A program made the translations under genes and the position numbers. Below, in pieces: positions 1-6,892 of a stretch of DNA of 9,316 bases (positions within the stretch are counted from its first letter, which is position 1; each line of letters opens with the position of its first letter). Below the pieces are notes generated by a model that saw only the letters and a program-made list of their open reading frames with translations, had not been told where the DNA came from and did not search any database. The DNA comes from CALODL01 sp942492115. Lineage in GTDB: Bacteria > Planctomycetota > Phycisphaerae > UBA1845 > CAIVHJ01. The stretch is from the NCBI GenBank assembly GCA_942492115.1, contig CALODL010000025.1, forward strand, positions 1 to 9,316. Direction: 5' to 3'.

Positions 1-409
1 CGAAGATGTTCGATCCACACGTTTCGTTGTAGACCGGAGGCGTGATGGCCAGCGAGCCGTTGAGACCCAGTCACCACGAGCGGTATCGATGACGATCGTA
101 TCGCCTACACCCATGCCGGGGTTGTTGTCGACGCTTCGTCGACACTGCCTGAGTCGCCGCGCTGGGCGGTACACTGGAAGATGAGCTGATAGCTCGCCAT
201 CCTGTCGCCACCGGCATCACCGTCGACGACCCACACTTCGATTTCCTGGCTCGAGCCAGGATCCATGGAAGTACTGGTTGCGCTCGTGGCGGGCTGACCA
301 GCACCGCCGTTGCCGGCCGCGTCCATGAAGGCGCGCGACTGGCCAAACGCGGCGTGGCGGCTCCAGCGGTCCCTGCAATACGGCTACAGGGCCAAAACGT
401 TCTTCTCAC
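1..409 (-). CDS. Secreted cohesin-like domain protein, 5' end, frameshifted and cut by window edge
   Basis: I do not recognise a named family. The intact piece is an ATG-started frame at 326-105, which carries EIEVWVVDGDAGGDRMASYQ and LIFQC. After a 1-base loss between 143 and 132 the protein-like reading continues as VDNNPGMGVGDTIVIDT and ARGDWV. After another 1-base loss at about 64-61 it continues as NGSLAITPPVYNETCGSNIF to the window edge. This resembles the C-terminal beta-sandwich of the neighbouring large gene (VDVYATDG, GYQLHL, GEWTAFNAL), which suggests a stand-alone cohesin-like domain. The start is uncertain. A GTG at 409-407 has GAGG seven bases upstream, but its frame (VRRTFWPCSRIAG) differs from that of the 326 ATG, so a further indel in the leader is likely. 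The 326 ATG has no ribosome binding site and gives no signal peptide. The gene may share a transcript with the upstream minus-strand gene. Confidence 0.5.
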
Positions 410-416
410 TTTCGTA

Positions 417-420
417 CCTC
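417..420 (-). promoter_or_regulatory. Candidate ribosome binding site (GAGG) for the GTG at 409
   Basis: The minus strand reads GGAACGAGG, then seven bases, then GTG at 409-407. The spacing is right for a Shine-Dalgarno site, and this is the main reason to place the start of the downstream minus-strand gene here rather than at the ATG at 326. Confidence 0.4.
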
Positions 421-470
421 GTTCCTTTCCGGTAAAGATTCCCCACCTGACTCTCCCCTTCCGAGAAATA

Positions 471-515
471 CCACAAGCGGGGGCGAGGCAGGTGGCTCGC
501 CCTGGCATGATGTGG
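471..515 (-). terminator. Hairpin just after the stop codon; weak terminator candidate
   Basis: Two bases past the TAA (519-517) the transcript can form a nested hairpin. The outer stem pairs CCACA (515-511) with TGTGG (475-471). The inner stem is a perfect 7-bp GGGCGAG/CTCGCCC (502-496 with 487-481) around an 8-base loop. There is no proper U-tract (TATTTCTC follows), so this may be a weak or Rho-assisted terminator, or only an mRNA-stabilising stem. It sits between two genes on the same strand and could separate or attenuate them. Confidence 0.35.
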
Positions 516-516
516 C

Positions 517-3500
517 TTAGTGACTGCGGGCCTCACCTACGACGATCGTCGCCGGGGAGGTCGAGTCAATTGCGATCTTGCCGTTGGCCGGCGTCGCGAA
601 CAGGAATGTCCGGTAGCTGCCAGCAGCATCATCATGGAGCACGTCGACGACAAAAGCGCCACGGGCTTCACGACTCACGCGATAGATGAACGTTGCCAGA
701 TACGCACCACGATTGGTGGCGACACCCGGCGTATCGAGACCGGCAACCATCTGCTCACTGAGAGCATTGAAGGCTGTCCACTCGCCTTCGACGTCCGCGT
801 ATGCAGCGGTCGGACGGTCTTCGATCACGATGTCAACCAGCTCGAGGCTGCCCGCCTTGCCACCGCGTGCACCGAGGTGCAGCTGGTAGCCGCGGAGATC
901 CTTGATGCCGTCGGTCGCATACACGTCGACAGCGATCGTCTGGCCCGGACGGGCCCGATCAGCCGAAGCGACCAGACGCAGGCCGGTGCTGTCGACGACG
1001 TCGACGACCGGACCACGGTTGTCACCACCCGGAGCGGTCGGTGACGGGGCACAGTTGGCGTCACACGTGTTGACACCACCAAAACTGTTGAGGGCGGCGA
1101 ATGCGTCGTTACCGTCGCAGACACCATCCAGAGCACAGGCGCCGAAGGCACCACCGGCATCGACGTTGATCGCCGTCGGTGGGCTGACTTCGCACGGGAG
1201 TGCCGGCCAGGCGTTGCCGAAGCAACCCAGAGCCAGGAAGCGGTCGTTACCGTCCGCCGTCCCGTCGATCTCGCATGCTCCGAACTGGCCACCCATGTCG
1301 GCCTGCGAGTTCTTACCAATGCTCGAGCAGTTGCTGCCAACGCATTCGTACCAACCGCAGGGATCGTCCCGCAGCCCGTCCATGTTGGCATCACCGCAGT
1401 CATTGACGTTGACTTCGGTACAGTCGCCGCCGACGGGTGCGCCAATGCTGAACGCCAGGTCGCTGGTCCCATCGATCGGCTGCCACGGGAATGCACCCAG
1501 GGCTTCGAAGATGCTCTGAGCCGGGTTGCCATCAGCGTTTTGCGACAGCATCCACGCACTCTGATAGAACGCTCCGCCTTCCGGCAGGAACGGCATGTTC
1601 GGCACGATCGAGATGAAGTACTTCTCGTCTTCAATCACGTTGAACGAACAGCTGTTCGTCGGGATCGTGACGACCCAAGCGTCTTCGACAGGGTTGCCGT
1701 CCTTCTCGTAAGGATCGAACGTCCAGCCGGAGTTGACGGTGCACACCTGGGTGTCATCGCCACTGTAGTCACCGGTCGGGCCAAATACACCGCAACCGAG
1801 GTTGTCACCGGCCGGATCGAAGAAGCACAGGCCACCGACGCATTCGCACGCAGGCACGCCGGCGTCAGCACAAACCTGATCGACCACGCAGGTCGTCTGA
1901 TCGATGAGATCGGTCACAGGCATCCCAGCCGGGCCCTTGGCCTGAGGCTGGACGTTGTTGAAGTTGATGCCCCACTGGATCAGGCTGCCGGTGTCGCTGA
2001 TACCGAAATCGTCACTGACGTAGATGCGCCAGGTACCCGCCTTGTCCTCGCCCTCGAAACCATCGAGAACGAACGCAGGATCGGCACCACCGCCTGACTG
2101 CGCCGGTCCGGCGTAGTTGGCGATTCCACCACCATTGCCATCATAGGTGTTGATGTCAATGAAGTTGGGTGCTTCGTCATCGATGGTCAACTTCGGAGAC
2201 GAGTCGGTCGGATCGCCGAAGTTCGGGCTACCGTAACCGAACGGTCCCTGGCCGACGCCATGGAGATCGTCCTTGCCCGGGCGATTGATGAGACGAACCG
2301 GTGCACCGAAGCCCACCTTCTCGAGACTCACAACGATGTCACCCTGCCAGCTGTGTTCGATCACGAGCTGGATATCCATGTCGTTGATCGTGCCCGGCTG
2401 GACGCTGACGATTTCAGAGACCAGGCAGCACTCGGTCCCGCCGTCGCCGTCGTTATCGAAGCATTCCTCGTTGGGGCCACAGTCGCCGTTGTTGACGCAG
2501 GTGGCAGGCTCGCCGCCATCCACTTCGTTCTGCGGAATCGGCAAGTTGACGATGATCTTGTCACTCTTGACGTCACCGGCGTCTTCGGCATCCGTGTACA
2601 GAACGATGTCGATGGCATCGAAATCGCTCGGATCGCCGGCATAGAGGCCCGGCGTACAGTCACCGGCGTTGTTGCCGCAGGCCGCCGGATCACCGACGCC
2701 ACACGGGCTGTCGTCACTGCAGCGACCCTGGAAGTTGAAGTTGGTGGTGTACCAGGTGATGTCCCCGATGCCACAACCAGGGTTCTTGAAGATGACGTTG
2801 TCGGCACCGGCTGCAACGAACTCATCGGGCGCGAGCTGGTTCGCGATGGCCACACCAGCGGGATCGCCAGGACCGTTGTCCCAGTCACAGCCCGAGTTGC
2901 AGATGAAGCTGCCGCCACTGTCTTCGCAGAACACACCGGCCGCAAAATTACCGGCACAGCTGCCTTCGGTCGTGTCGGTGCAGTCGCCCGTGCTGCTGTC
3001 ACAGCAGGCACCCGAACCGCAGGGCGGATCGAGGTTGGCACACAGAACACCGGACTCGAAACGGCCGTTGCAATCGTTGACGTTGACATCATCGTCACAG
3101 GTGTTGGCCACGTCGTCGCAGCAGGCACCCGCCAGTTCACAGCCTTCGGGGCTGATGAAGGTGTTGACGCACAGTGCGAGATCGTAGAGTGAGGCTTCGG
3201 CATCGCCGACGCCGGCGCCCTGGAACGAGCGATCGTCTCCCGGAGGGGCCGTGATCCACAGGAATTCGCACATCCCGTTGTCCGGGTCCGCATTGCCCTG
3301 CACACTGACCCACAGGCATTCGCCCGGTGCGGTCGGCACCGCGGGGTGCGAAGCCGTGAAGCTGAGTTCCGGAATGCCGGCACCCACGGGTTCGATGATG
3401 TTACTCGTGGCCAGCTTGGTGAAGCCGGTCAGATCACCCTGGTTGAACTCGGCAATCAGAGTGCCGGGGCCACCGTTGGACTCTGTGTAATAGCGGATCG

Positions 3501-4002
3501 TGAAGTCATCGGCGGCCGTGCCAGTGCACTCTGACTGGGGATCGCCAAAGAAGTTATAGTACGTGCCCCACCAGCAGAGACTCGTGATGTTGCCGCCGGC
3601 GAGTGACTGGACGTTCTCGAAGACCTGCAGCGGACGGAAGACATCCGAAACAGTGGCCGACACGCCATCCGTACCATTGAAGTCCTGGTTGGGGAACTGG
3701 CACTGCAGACCGTCCTCGATCGAACATGCGGTCTGGGCCGTCGGGCAGACGCCGAGACCCTGGCCGCCGTCAGCCAGTTCGATGGTCAGGTTGTAGGTCG
3801 CGTCACCACACGTGGCTGCGTCCGGACCAAAGCTGCTGGGCCCGACGAAAAACGTGGTCGAACCGGCCGGGACACAGGCGCGGAACACGCCTTGCTGGCA
3901 AGGCCCGACGAAACCGGCCCCGATATTGGCACCGTCATCCGGGAAGAACTCGGTCGTCCCGCAGGTGTGATTCTGGTCATCCAGGAAACCGGCCAGCCGC
4001 AT
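517..4002 (-). CDS. Large secreted modular protein, C-terminal part (P-domain, dockerin-like pair, cohesin-like), downstream of a frameshift
   Basis: This is the 3' portion of the gene that starts at 5221. The frame is open from 4557, but the residues before about 4000 are Ser/Thr/Arg-rich out-of-frame sequence. The first ATG at the junction is at 4002 (MRLAGFLDDQNHTC), giving 1161 residues. In order from that ATG the protein has: the rest of a PPC-like sandwich; a CWWG domain (about 101-280); two GACC Cys-rich units (about 292-359); a region with CVNNGDCGPNEECF; a P-domain (about 530-683) with DIQLVIEHSWQGDIVVSL and AGTWRIYVSDDFG; two dockerin-like repeats (about 902-975); and a cohesin-like sandwich to near the end. 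P-domains usually accompany subtilisin or metalloprotease domains, but I see no protease catalytic motif in either part. The ATG at 4002 is probably not a natural start, and no ribosome binding site is evident. The role is inferred to be extracellular binding or assembly. Confidence 0.85.
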   Translation of the reverse strand: MRLAGFLDDQNHTCGTTEFFPDDGANIGAGFVGPCQQGVFRACVPAGSTTFFVGPSSFGPDAATCGDATYNLTIELADGGQGLGVCPTAQTACSIEDGLQCQFPNQDFNGTDGVSATVSDVFRPLQVFENVQSLAGGNITSLCWWGTYYNFFGDPQSECTGTAADDFTIRYYTESNGGPGTLIAEFNQGDLTGFTKLATSNIIEPVGAGIPELSFTASHPAVPTAPGECLWVSVQGNADPDNGMCEFLWITAPPGDDRSFQGAGVGDAEASLYDLALCVNTFISPEGCELAGACCDDVANTCDDDVNVNDCNGRFESGVLCANLDPPCGSGACCDSSTGDCTDTTEGSCAGNFAAGVFCEDSGGSFICNSGCDWDNGPGDPAGVAIANQLAPDEFVAAGADNVIFKNPGCGIGDITWYTTNFNFQGRCSDDSPCGVGDPAACGNNAGDCTPGLYAGDPSDFDAIDIVLYTDAEDAGDVKSDKIIVNLPIPQNEVDGGEPATCVNNGDCGPNEECFDNDGDGGTECCLVSEIVSVQPGTINDMDIQLVIEHSWQGDIVVSLEKVGFGAPVRLINRPGKDDLHGVGQGPFGYGSPNFGDPTDSSPKLTIDDEAPNFIDINTYDGNGGGIANYAGPAQSGGGADPAFVLDGFEGEDKAGTWRIYVSDDFGISDTGSLIQWGINFNNVQPQAKGPAGMPVTDLIDQTTCVVDQVCADAGVPACECVGGLCFFDPAGDNLGCGVFGPTGDYSGDDTQVCTVNSGWTFDPYEKDGNPVEDAWVVTIPTNSCSFNVIEDEKYFISIVPNMPFLPEGGAFYQSAWMLSQNADGNPAQSIFEALGAFPWQPIDGTSDLAFSIGAPVGGDCTEVNVNDCGDANMDGLRDDPCGWYECVGSNCSSIGKNSQADMGGQFGACEIDGTADGNDRFLALGCFGNAWPALPCEVSPPTAINVDAGGAFGACALDGVCDGNDAFAALNSFGGVNTCDANCAPSPTAPGGDNRGPVVDVVDSTGLRLVASADRARPGQTIAVDVYATDGIKDLRGYQLHLGARGGKAGSLELVDIVIEDRPTAAYADVEGEWTAFNALSEQMVAGLDTPGVATNRGAYLATFIYRVSREARGAFVVDVLHDDAAGSYRTFLFATPANGKIAIDSTSPATIVVGEARSH
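535..981 (-). other. Cohesin-like C-terminal beta-sandwich domain
   Basis: It begins LRLVASADRARPGQTIAVDV and runs almost to the stop. The opening strand, the PGQTIAVDVYA turn and the later YLATFIYRV strand resemble the cohesin type of sandwich. It also matches the layout of the broken gene at 1-409. The assignment is by motif, not by search. Confidence 0.5.
1078..1299 (-). repeat. Two degenerate dockerin-like (EF-hand-type) repeats
   Basis: Two 28-residue units lie 46 residues apart: DMGGQFGACEIDGTADGNDR continuing FLALGCFG, and DAGGAFGACALDGVCDGNDA continuing FAALNSFG. They share 18 of 28 positions. Set against a dockerin calcium loop, D5, G6 and D12 are kept, but the usual acidic residue at position 1 is Ala and position 3 is Glu or Ala. 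They may bind calcium weakly or use disulfides instead, since both carry a Cys in the loop. Confidence 0.6.
1954..2415 (-). other. P-domain (proprotein convertase-type beta-sandwich)
   Basis: The region contains DIQLVIEHSWQGDIVVSLEK, then VRLINRPG, and ends with GTWRIYVSDDFGISDTGSL and WGINF. Strand order and motifs fit the P/Homo B domain. Such domains normally follow a protease and help folding or calcium-dependent stability. No protease domain is visible in this gene. Confidence 0.8.
2926..3129 (-). repeat. Two tandem GACC cysteine-rich units
   Basis: Each unit starts GACCD, has a C about five residues later, a further C before a Phe-containing segment (NGRFESGVLC, AGNFAAGVFC), and ends at a C. 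They are about 30-37 residues long and probably disulfide-linked. They follow the second CWWG domain directly. Confidence 0.65.
3163..3702 (-). repeat. CWWG domain, copy 2
   Basis: About 180 residues, from CQFPNQ to YDLALCVN. Landmarks shared with copy 1 are CQxPNQ, the SVCWWG/SLCWWG motif followed by xNF, a YY strand, xFTAxH, an aromatic strand around CLWV/CYWI, TAPPGD, and the closing YDLAxCVN. The order and spacing show an internal duplication within one protein. Confidence 0.7.
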
Positions 4003-5221
4003 CGAATTCTGCCAGCAGTGTGACCTGAACGAACGTATCGGAGCCGAAGGTGAGGTCGTACCAATCGGTGTCGCGGCTGTCGATGGGATCGTCACACATG
4101 CCTCCGGTGCAGGTGGTCGGGCAATCGTCATCGATCGTGCAATCGGCACCGAACACCTGGAAACCGCCGCTCTCGCCGCAGATTTCAGCCGGGAGGGGCC
4201 CTGGAGCTGACCAGTTCTCAAAACCGGTATCGGCATTGCACCCACTGTTGAACGTGTCGTTGTAGTCGTCGGCACACACCGGCTCGCCTTCCGGGTCGGA
4301 GCCGCCAACGCAATCCTTCGTGCACGCGCCACCGCAGCCGGTGTCAGCAATATCGGCATTGACGCAGAACGCCAGGTCGTAATTCGTTTCGGGCGGGGCT
4401 CCGCCAACCTGATAACCAACGCTGTCTCCCGGAGGGGCAGTGCTCCAGATGGGCACGCAGTTGTTGCCGTCATCTTCGAGGTTGATGATGCCGATCCAGT
4501 AGCACGTGTTGTCCAGAACGACAACATCCGCATGCGCTGCGGTAAACACGTACTCATTGACCAGGCCGCCGATCGTCAAACCGGTTTCGGCCTTGGTGTC
4601 CGCTTCGCCGATGGCGAACGGGCCTGCGAGAATGGAACCGAGATCCGGCGTCGATGCACCGCTGTCGTTGTAATAGGTGATTTGCCAGTTGTCCGTCGCA
4701 ATGCCCGGGCCGCAGTCGGTCAGCGGAGGACCGAAGTTGAGGTAGCCGCCCCACCAGCACACGGAGTTGATGACGCCAGGTGCCGTGGGCACGAAGTTAT
4801 CAATAACCTCGAAGGCGTTGTAATTCGCAGCCAGGGTTCCACCGTTACCAGTCTGGTTCGGCAGTTGGCACTGTGCTGGGTCGTCGCAGCCAGGACCACC
4901 CAATGCCTGCCGCGCGGCGCCCGTCGGGGGGACGAGCAGCATGCGGTTGTTCGCAGCATCGAACTCGGCTTTCAGGAAATACTGTTGACCCGCCTGGGCA
5001 CCCAGTTGTGCGGGAGCAGACTTGCTGCTCGTGGCCTGCAGGCCGGCCTGCGGAGCCTGGTTTTCAGGCGTGACAGGCGTGTCAGCCTTCTTGACGGTCG
5101 GCGCAGCGTGCGTCTTTTTCTGCTGCGCCTGCAAAGTTGGTGTAATCGTAAAACATCCTACGGCGCAGGCGACGAGCCCCAGCCTGACGCCTCTCCATCC
5201 TCTCAAATCCACTGAACTCAT
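3977..5221 (-). CDS. Large secreted modular protein, N-terminal part (signal peptide, CWWG domain, PPC-like), upstream of a frameshift
   Basis: This 414-residue frame is the 5' portion of the gene continued at 4002-517. The ATG at 5221 has GGAGG eight bases upstream. A signal peptide is visible: MSSVDLRGWRGVR, a hydrophobic LGLVACAVGCFTI, and a likely cleavage after LQA. A Lys/Thr/Ala/Gln-rich linker (about 31-80) follows. Then come a CWWG domain (about 118-288), a Cys-rich segment with DCTIDDDCPTTC, and the start of a PPC-like sandwich (RDTDWYDLTFGSDTFVQVTL). The frame ends FDAAGRFPG at a TGA (3979-3977). Dropping one G at 3997/3998 gives AEFDALAGFLDD and joins the second frame, for a full product of about 1567 residues. 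The codon style matches the second part. Its cellular role is unknown; it is expected outside the cytoplasm. Confidence 0.88.
   Translation of the reverse strand: MSSVDLRGWRGVRLGLVACAVGCFTITPTLQAQQKKTHAAPTVKKADTPVTPENQAPQAGLQATSSKSAPAQLGAQAGQQYFLKAEFDAANNRMLLVPPTGAARQALGGPGCDDPAQCQLPNQTGNGGTLAANYNAFEVIDNFVPTAPGVINSVCWWGGYLNFGPPLTDCGPGIATDNWQITYYNDSGASTPDLGSILAGPFAIGEADTKAETGLTIGGLVNEYVFTAAHADVVVLDNTCYWIGIINLEDDGNNCVPIWSTAPPGDSVGYQVGGAPPETNYDLAFCVNADIADTGCGGACTKDCVGGSDPEGEPVCADDYNDTFNSGCNADTGFENWSAPGPLPAEICGESGGFQVFGADCTIDDDCPTTCTGGMCDDPIDSRDTDWYDLTFGSDTFVQVTLLAEFDAAGRFPG
3994..4002 (-). other. Frameshift site joining the two parts of the large minus-strand gene
   Basis: The reading frame moves by +1 here. 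Reading GCG (4000-3998), skipping 3997, then CTG (3996-3994) restores AEFDALAGFLDDQNHTC through a PPC-like strand. A single extra base in a GG pair is the simplest cause. A programmed +1 shift at the nearby GGA TGA is possible but would replace the hydrophobic LAGFL stretch with AGRFPG. Confidence 0.7.
4358..4870 (-). repeat. CWWG domain, copy 1
   Basis: About 171 residues, from CQLPNQ to YDLAFCVN, with INSVCWWGGYLNF, ITYYN, VFTAAH, CYWIGI and TAPPGD. It aligns end to end with copy 2 (3163-3702). I do not know a named family for this domain. Confidence 0.7.
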
Positions 5222-5229
5222 ACTTCAGG

Positions 5230-5234
5230 CCTCC
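5230..5234 (-). promoter_or_regulatory. Ribosome binding site GGAGG for the ATG at 5221
   Basis: The minus strand has GGAGG, then eight bases, then ATG at 5221-5219. This fixes the start, which is followed directly by a signal peptide. Confidence 0.75.
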
Positions 5235-5343
5235 GTTTGCCACCAAATTGGACAACATCGTGAAAACGAAACGTGACACTTTTGACCTACGCGCATCCTA
5301 CTAGTGAGGACTGGCTTGCACGCGATACTGAGGTGCGAGCGTT

Positions 5344-5373
5344 TTTGTATCAGATTCGTCACGGCTGCGTCAA
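5344..5373 (-). promoter_or_regulatory. Weak sigma70-like promoter candidate toward the minus-strand gene
   Basis: The minus strand has TTGACG (5373-5368), 18 bases, then TACAAA (5349-5344). The -35 matches five of six consensus bases and the -10 four of six. It lies about 120 bp before the ATG. Planctomycete promoters are often poorly conserved, so this is tentative. Confidence 0.22.
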
Positions 5374-5659
5374 GCTGAAAACTGCGCCAAACCGATGACC
5401 GGGAAAGTGCAATTGAAGGTGAACGAAAGGGTTGGGTCCCCGGTCTGCCACGGAGCGCAGCTTGTTGATTCTCTTGTAATTAGAGCAGATTAACCGCCGG
5501 GCAGTCCCCAACCCGCGAGCGGTCGCCCCCGATTGTTTTCACACCCCCGCCGATGAACGTTATTCGTGCCTGTAGAAGACCTTAATGGTGTGCCGGGAAC
5601 CGCGCGTGATTCGAATTGACCTTACGCGAATAAGAGCAATCCAAAGGTCGTAAAACCGT

Positions 5660-5688
5660 TTGACCGGCGCCGACCGGATCATTAGCAT
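5660..5688 (+). promoter_or_regulatory. Sigma70-like promoter candidate toward the plus-strand gene
   Basis: TTGACC (5660-5665), a 17-base spacer, then TAGCAT (5683-5688). The -35 has five of six consensus bases and the -10 keeps T1, A2 and T6. The predicted 5' leader would be about 38 bases. The spacer contains the palindrome CGGCGCCG. Confidence 0.35.
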
Positions 5689-5720
5689 CGATCTCATCTG
5701 CCTTCGCGCCAACAATCCTC

Positions 5721-5727
5721 AGGAGGG
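5721..5727 (+). promoter_or_regulatory. Strong ribosome binding site AGGAGGG for the ATG at 5733
   Basis: AGGAGGG ends five bases before the ATG at 5733. It supports this start, and a signal peptide follows at once. Confidence 0.8.
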
Positions 5728-6884
5728 TTCCCATGTCATCCGGTCGCATCACAATCTGGGTCTATGCGTACATCCTGGCAGCGGGGGCTGTCGGGCCGAC
5801 GCAGGCCACCGCCGAGGAGGTCATCCGCGAATTCGAGAACGCCGACGGGCTGGTCGAACTGCATCTGGACCGCCCCGCGCTCGAGAAAGCAGGCCTGGCC
5901 ATCGGAGCGGGAGAACGTGCTGCGACTGCGCACACGAGTTTCGATGTGCTGCCCGCCGGCATCCAGGCCACCGTGACCGATCACACCTTCAGCAGTATCC
6001 GCGGTGCCGCTCAGCTGAACGGACCCCGCCTGCGCCTGGGCAGCGCCCCGCGCGACCGGGACGGCCGCATCCGTGCCGACATCACCGTCGCCGCACGCGC
6101 ACTGGCGTACGACCAGGCCACTCAATCATGGCTACTCCAAATGGATGATTCGACGCGCATGCCGTTGTTCGTCGTGTCGTCATTCAAGCCTGTTTTTTCA
6201 GATGAAAACAGCACGGTCGAACTGCGCGGCGCCTTACAGATTTCGCCCGAACTGGCTGCACGAATCGGACGCCCCGACGTTGGGGGCCGGCGGGTCGGCG
6301 TGTTCACCGCGGCCATTCGCCTGCACACGACGCGGGTCCTCGCGGTCGACGACCACGGGCACTTCCAAGCCCTGGATAGCGCTCCACAGAGTGACCGCGC
6401 TGCGGCCGGCGGCAACAGCGGCACGGTGTGCCCGACACCGGTCGGAACCGACGTGATCGTCGGCGACCTCATCGACATCAGCAACTACCCCGCCTCATCG
6501 GGCTTCGAGGCCTTCGCCGTCGGCACGACCTCGTGCAACGTCGGCGATGCCAACCTGTCGTGGGTGGCCAGCACCAACCAGCACCCCGTGATTGGCCAGA
6601 ACATTTTCCGCTTGAAGGACGACCGTTTCGTGCAGATCGGCCAAAGCTGGCTGAAACACGGGTTTACGGCGCTGACCCAGAATATCTGCGGATGCGGATG
6701 CAGCGGCCAGGGCGGCAGCGTACTGGGTGTCGGGTGTTCGGACCCCTATTGCTGCGGACTGAACGGCTCGCAGGGTGGACTGGGACCGAAGTGGGACGTC
6801 AATGCTCACACCGGCTTCTATAACTTCCCGTTCCCGTTCGATGACGTCACGCCGGGCGGCGGCAATTCAGATGCCGGACTCTAT

Positions 6885-6889
6885 AGCGC

Positions 6890-6892
<3 letters not shown>
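6885..6892 (+). other. Frameshift site joining the two parts of the plus-strand gene
   Basis: After AGC at 6885-6887 the reading frame must move by -1. Adding one C (AGC CGC ATG CAG) gives GLYSRMQVRISDLDP, which reads smoothly into the next frame. The frame-2 stop TAG at 6884-6886 marks the upstream limit. No slippery heptamer typical of programmed -1 shifting is present. Confidence 0.75.

Larger units (their letters stand above)
5222..5732. other. Divergent intergenic region, 511 bp, no gene seen
   Basis: This stretch separates two divergently transcribed exported-protein genes. It is more AT-rich in patches (5280-5400 and 5460-5500) than the flanks. I see no convincing coding frame, only out-of-frame extensions of the flanking genes. 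It holds the two start-site ribosome binding sites, weak promoter candidates in each direction, and a 7-bp inverted pair TTATTCG (5560-5566) and CGAATAA (5627-5633), about 60 bp apart, that could be operator half-sites or chance. Confidence 0.6.

Noticed and set aside
245..260. Perfect 16-bp palindrome CCTGGCTCGAGCCAGG
   Set aside because: It lies inside the coding stretch for DPGSSQE. With no second copy or regulatory context it is probably chance in GC-rich coding DNA.
71..508. Minus-strand 145-codon open frame starting at 508
   Set aside because: Most of it is Arg/Ser/Pro-rich, while the frame at 326-105 carries the protein-like EIEVWVVDG sequence. Only the part near the GTG at 409 may be a real leader.
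825..1634. Minus-strand 269-codon open frame in another phase
   Set aside because: Out-of-phase shadow of the dockerin-like and cohesin-like coding region, with the same Arg/Ser/Thr bias as other shadows.
2260..3192. Plus-strand 310-codon open frame antisense to the large minus-strand gene
   Set aside because: Val/Ala/Thr/Arg-rich with no domain. It mirrors the Asp/Gly/Cys-rich codons of the opposite strand, where a P-domain and Cys-rich repeats are clear. It lacks a convincing ribosome binding site.
2361..3383. Minus-strand 340-codon open frame in another phase
   Set aside because: Low-complexity Ser/Thr/Arg/Ala sequence overlapping the CWWG, GACC and P-domain coding in the true frame.
3977..3985. 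Programmed +1 frameshift at GGA TGA
   Set aside because: It would keep AGRFPG in place of the hydrophobic LAGFL that fits the sandwich strand. No Shine-Dalgarno-like stimulator precedes it.
4003..4557. First 185 codons of the minus-strand frame that starts at 4557
   Set aside because: Ser/Thr/Arg/Pro-rich out-of-phase reading of the well-formed protein encoded from 5221. It only becomes real after about 4000.
4532..5215. Plus-strand 227-codon open frame opposite the signal peptide and first CWWG domain
   Set aside because: Arg/Val-rich antisense shadow. The minus strand has a good start, signal peptide and domain here.
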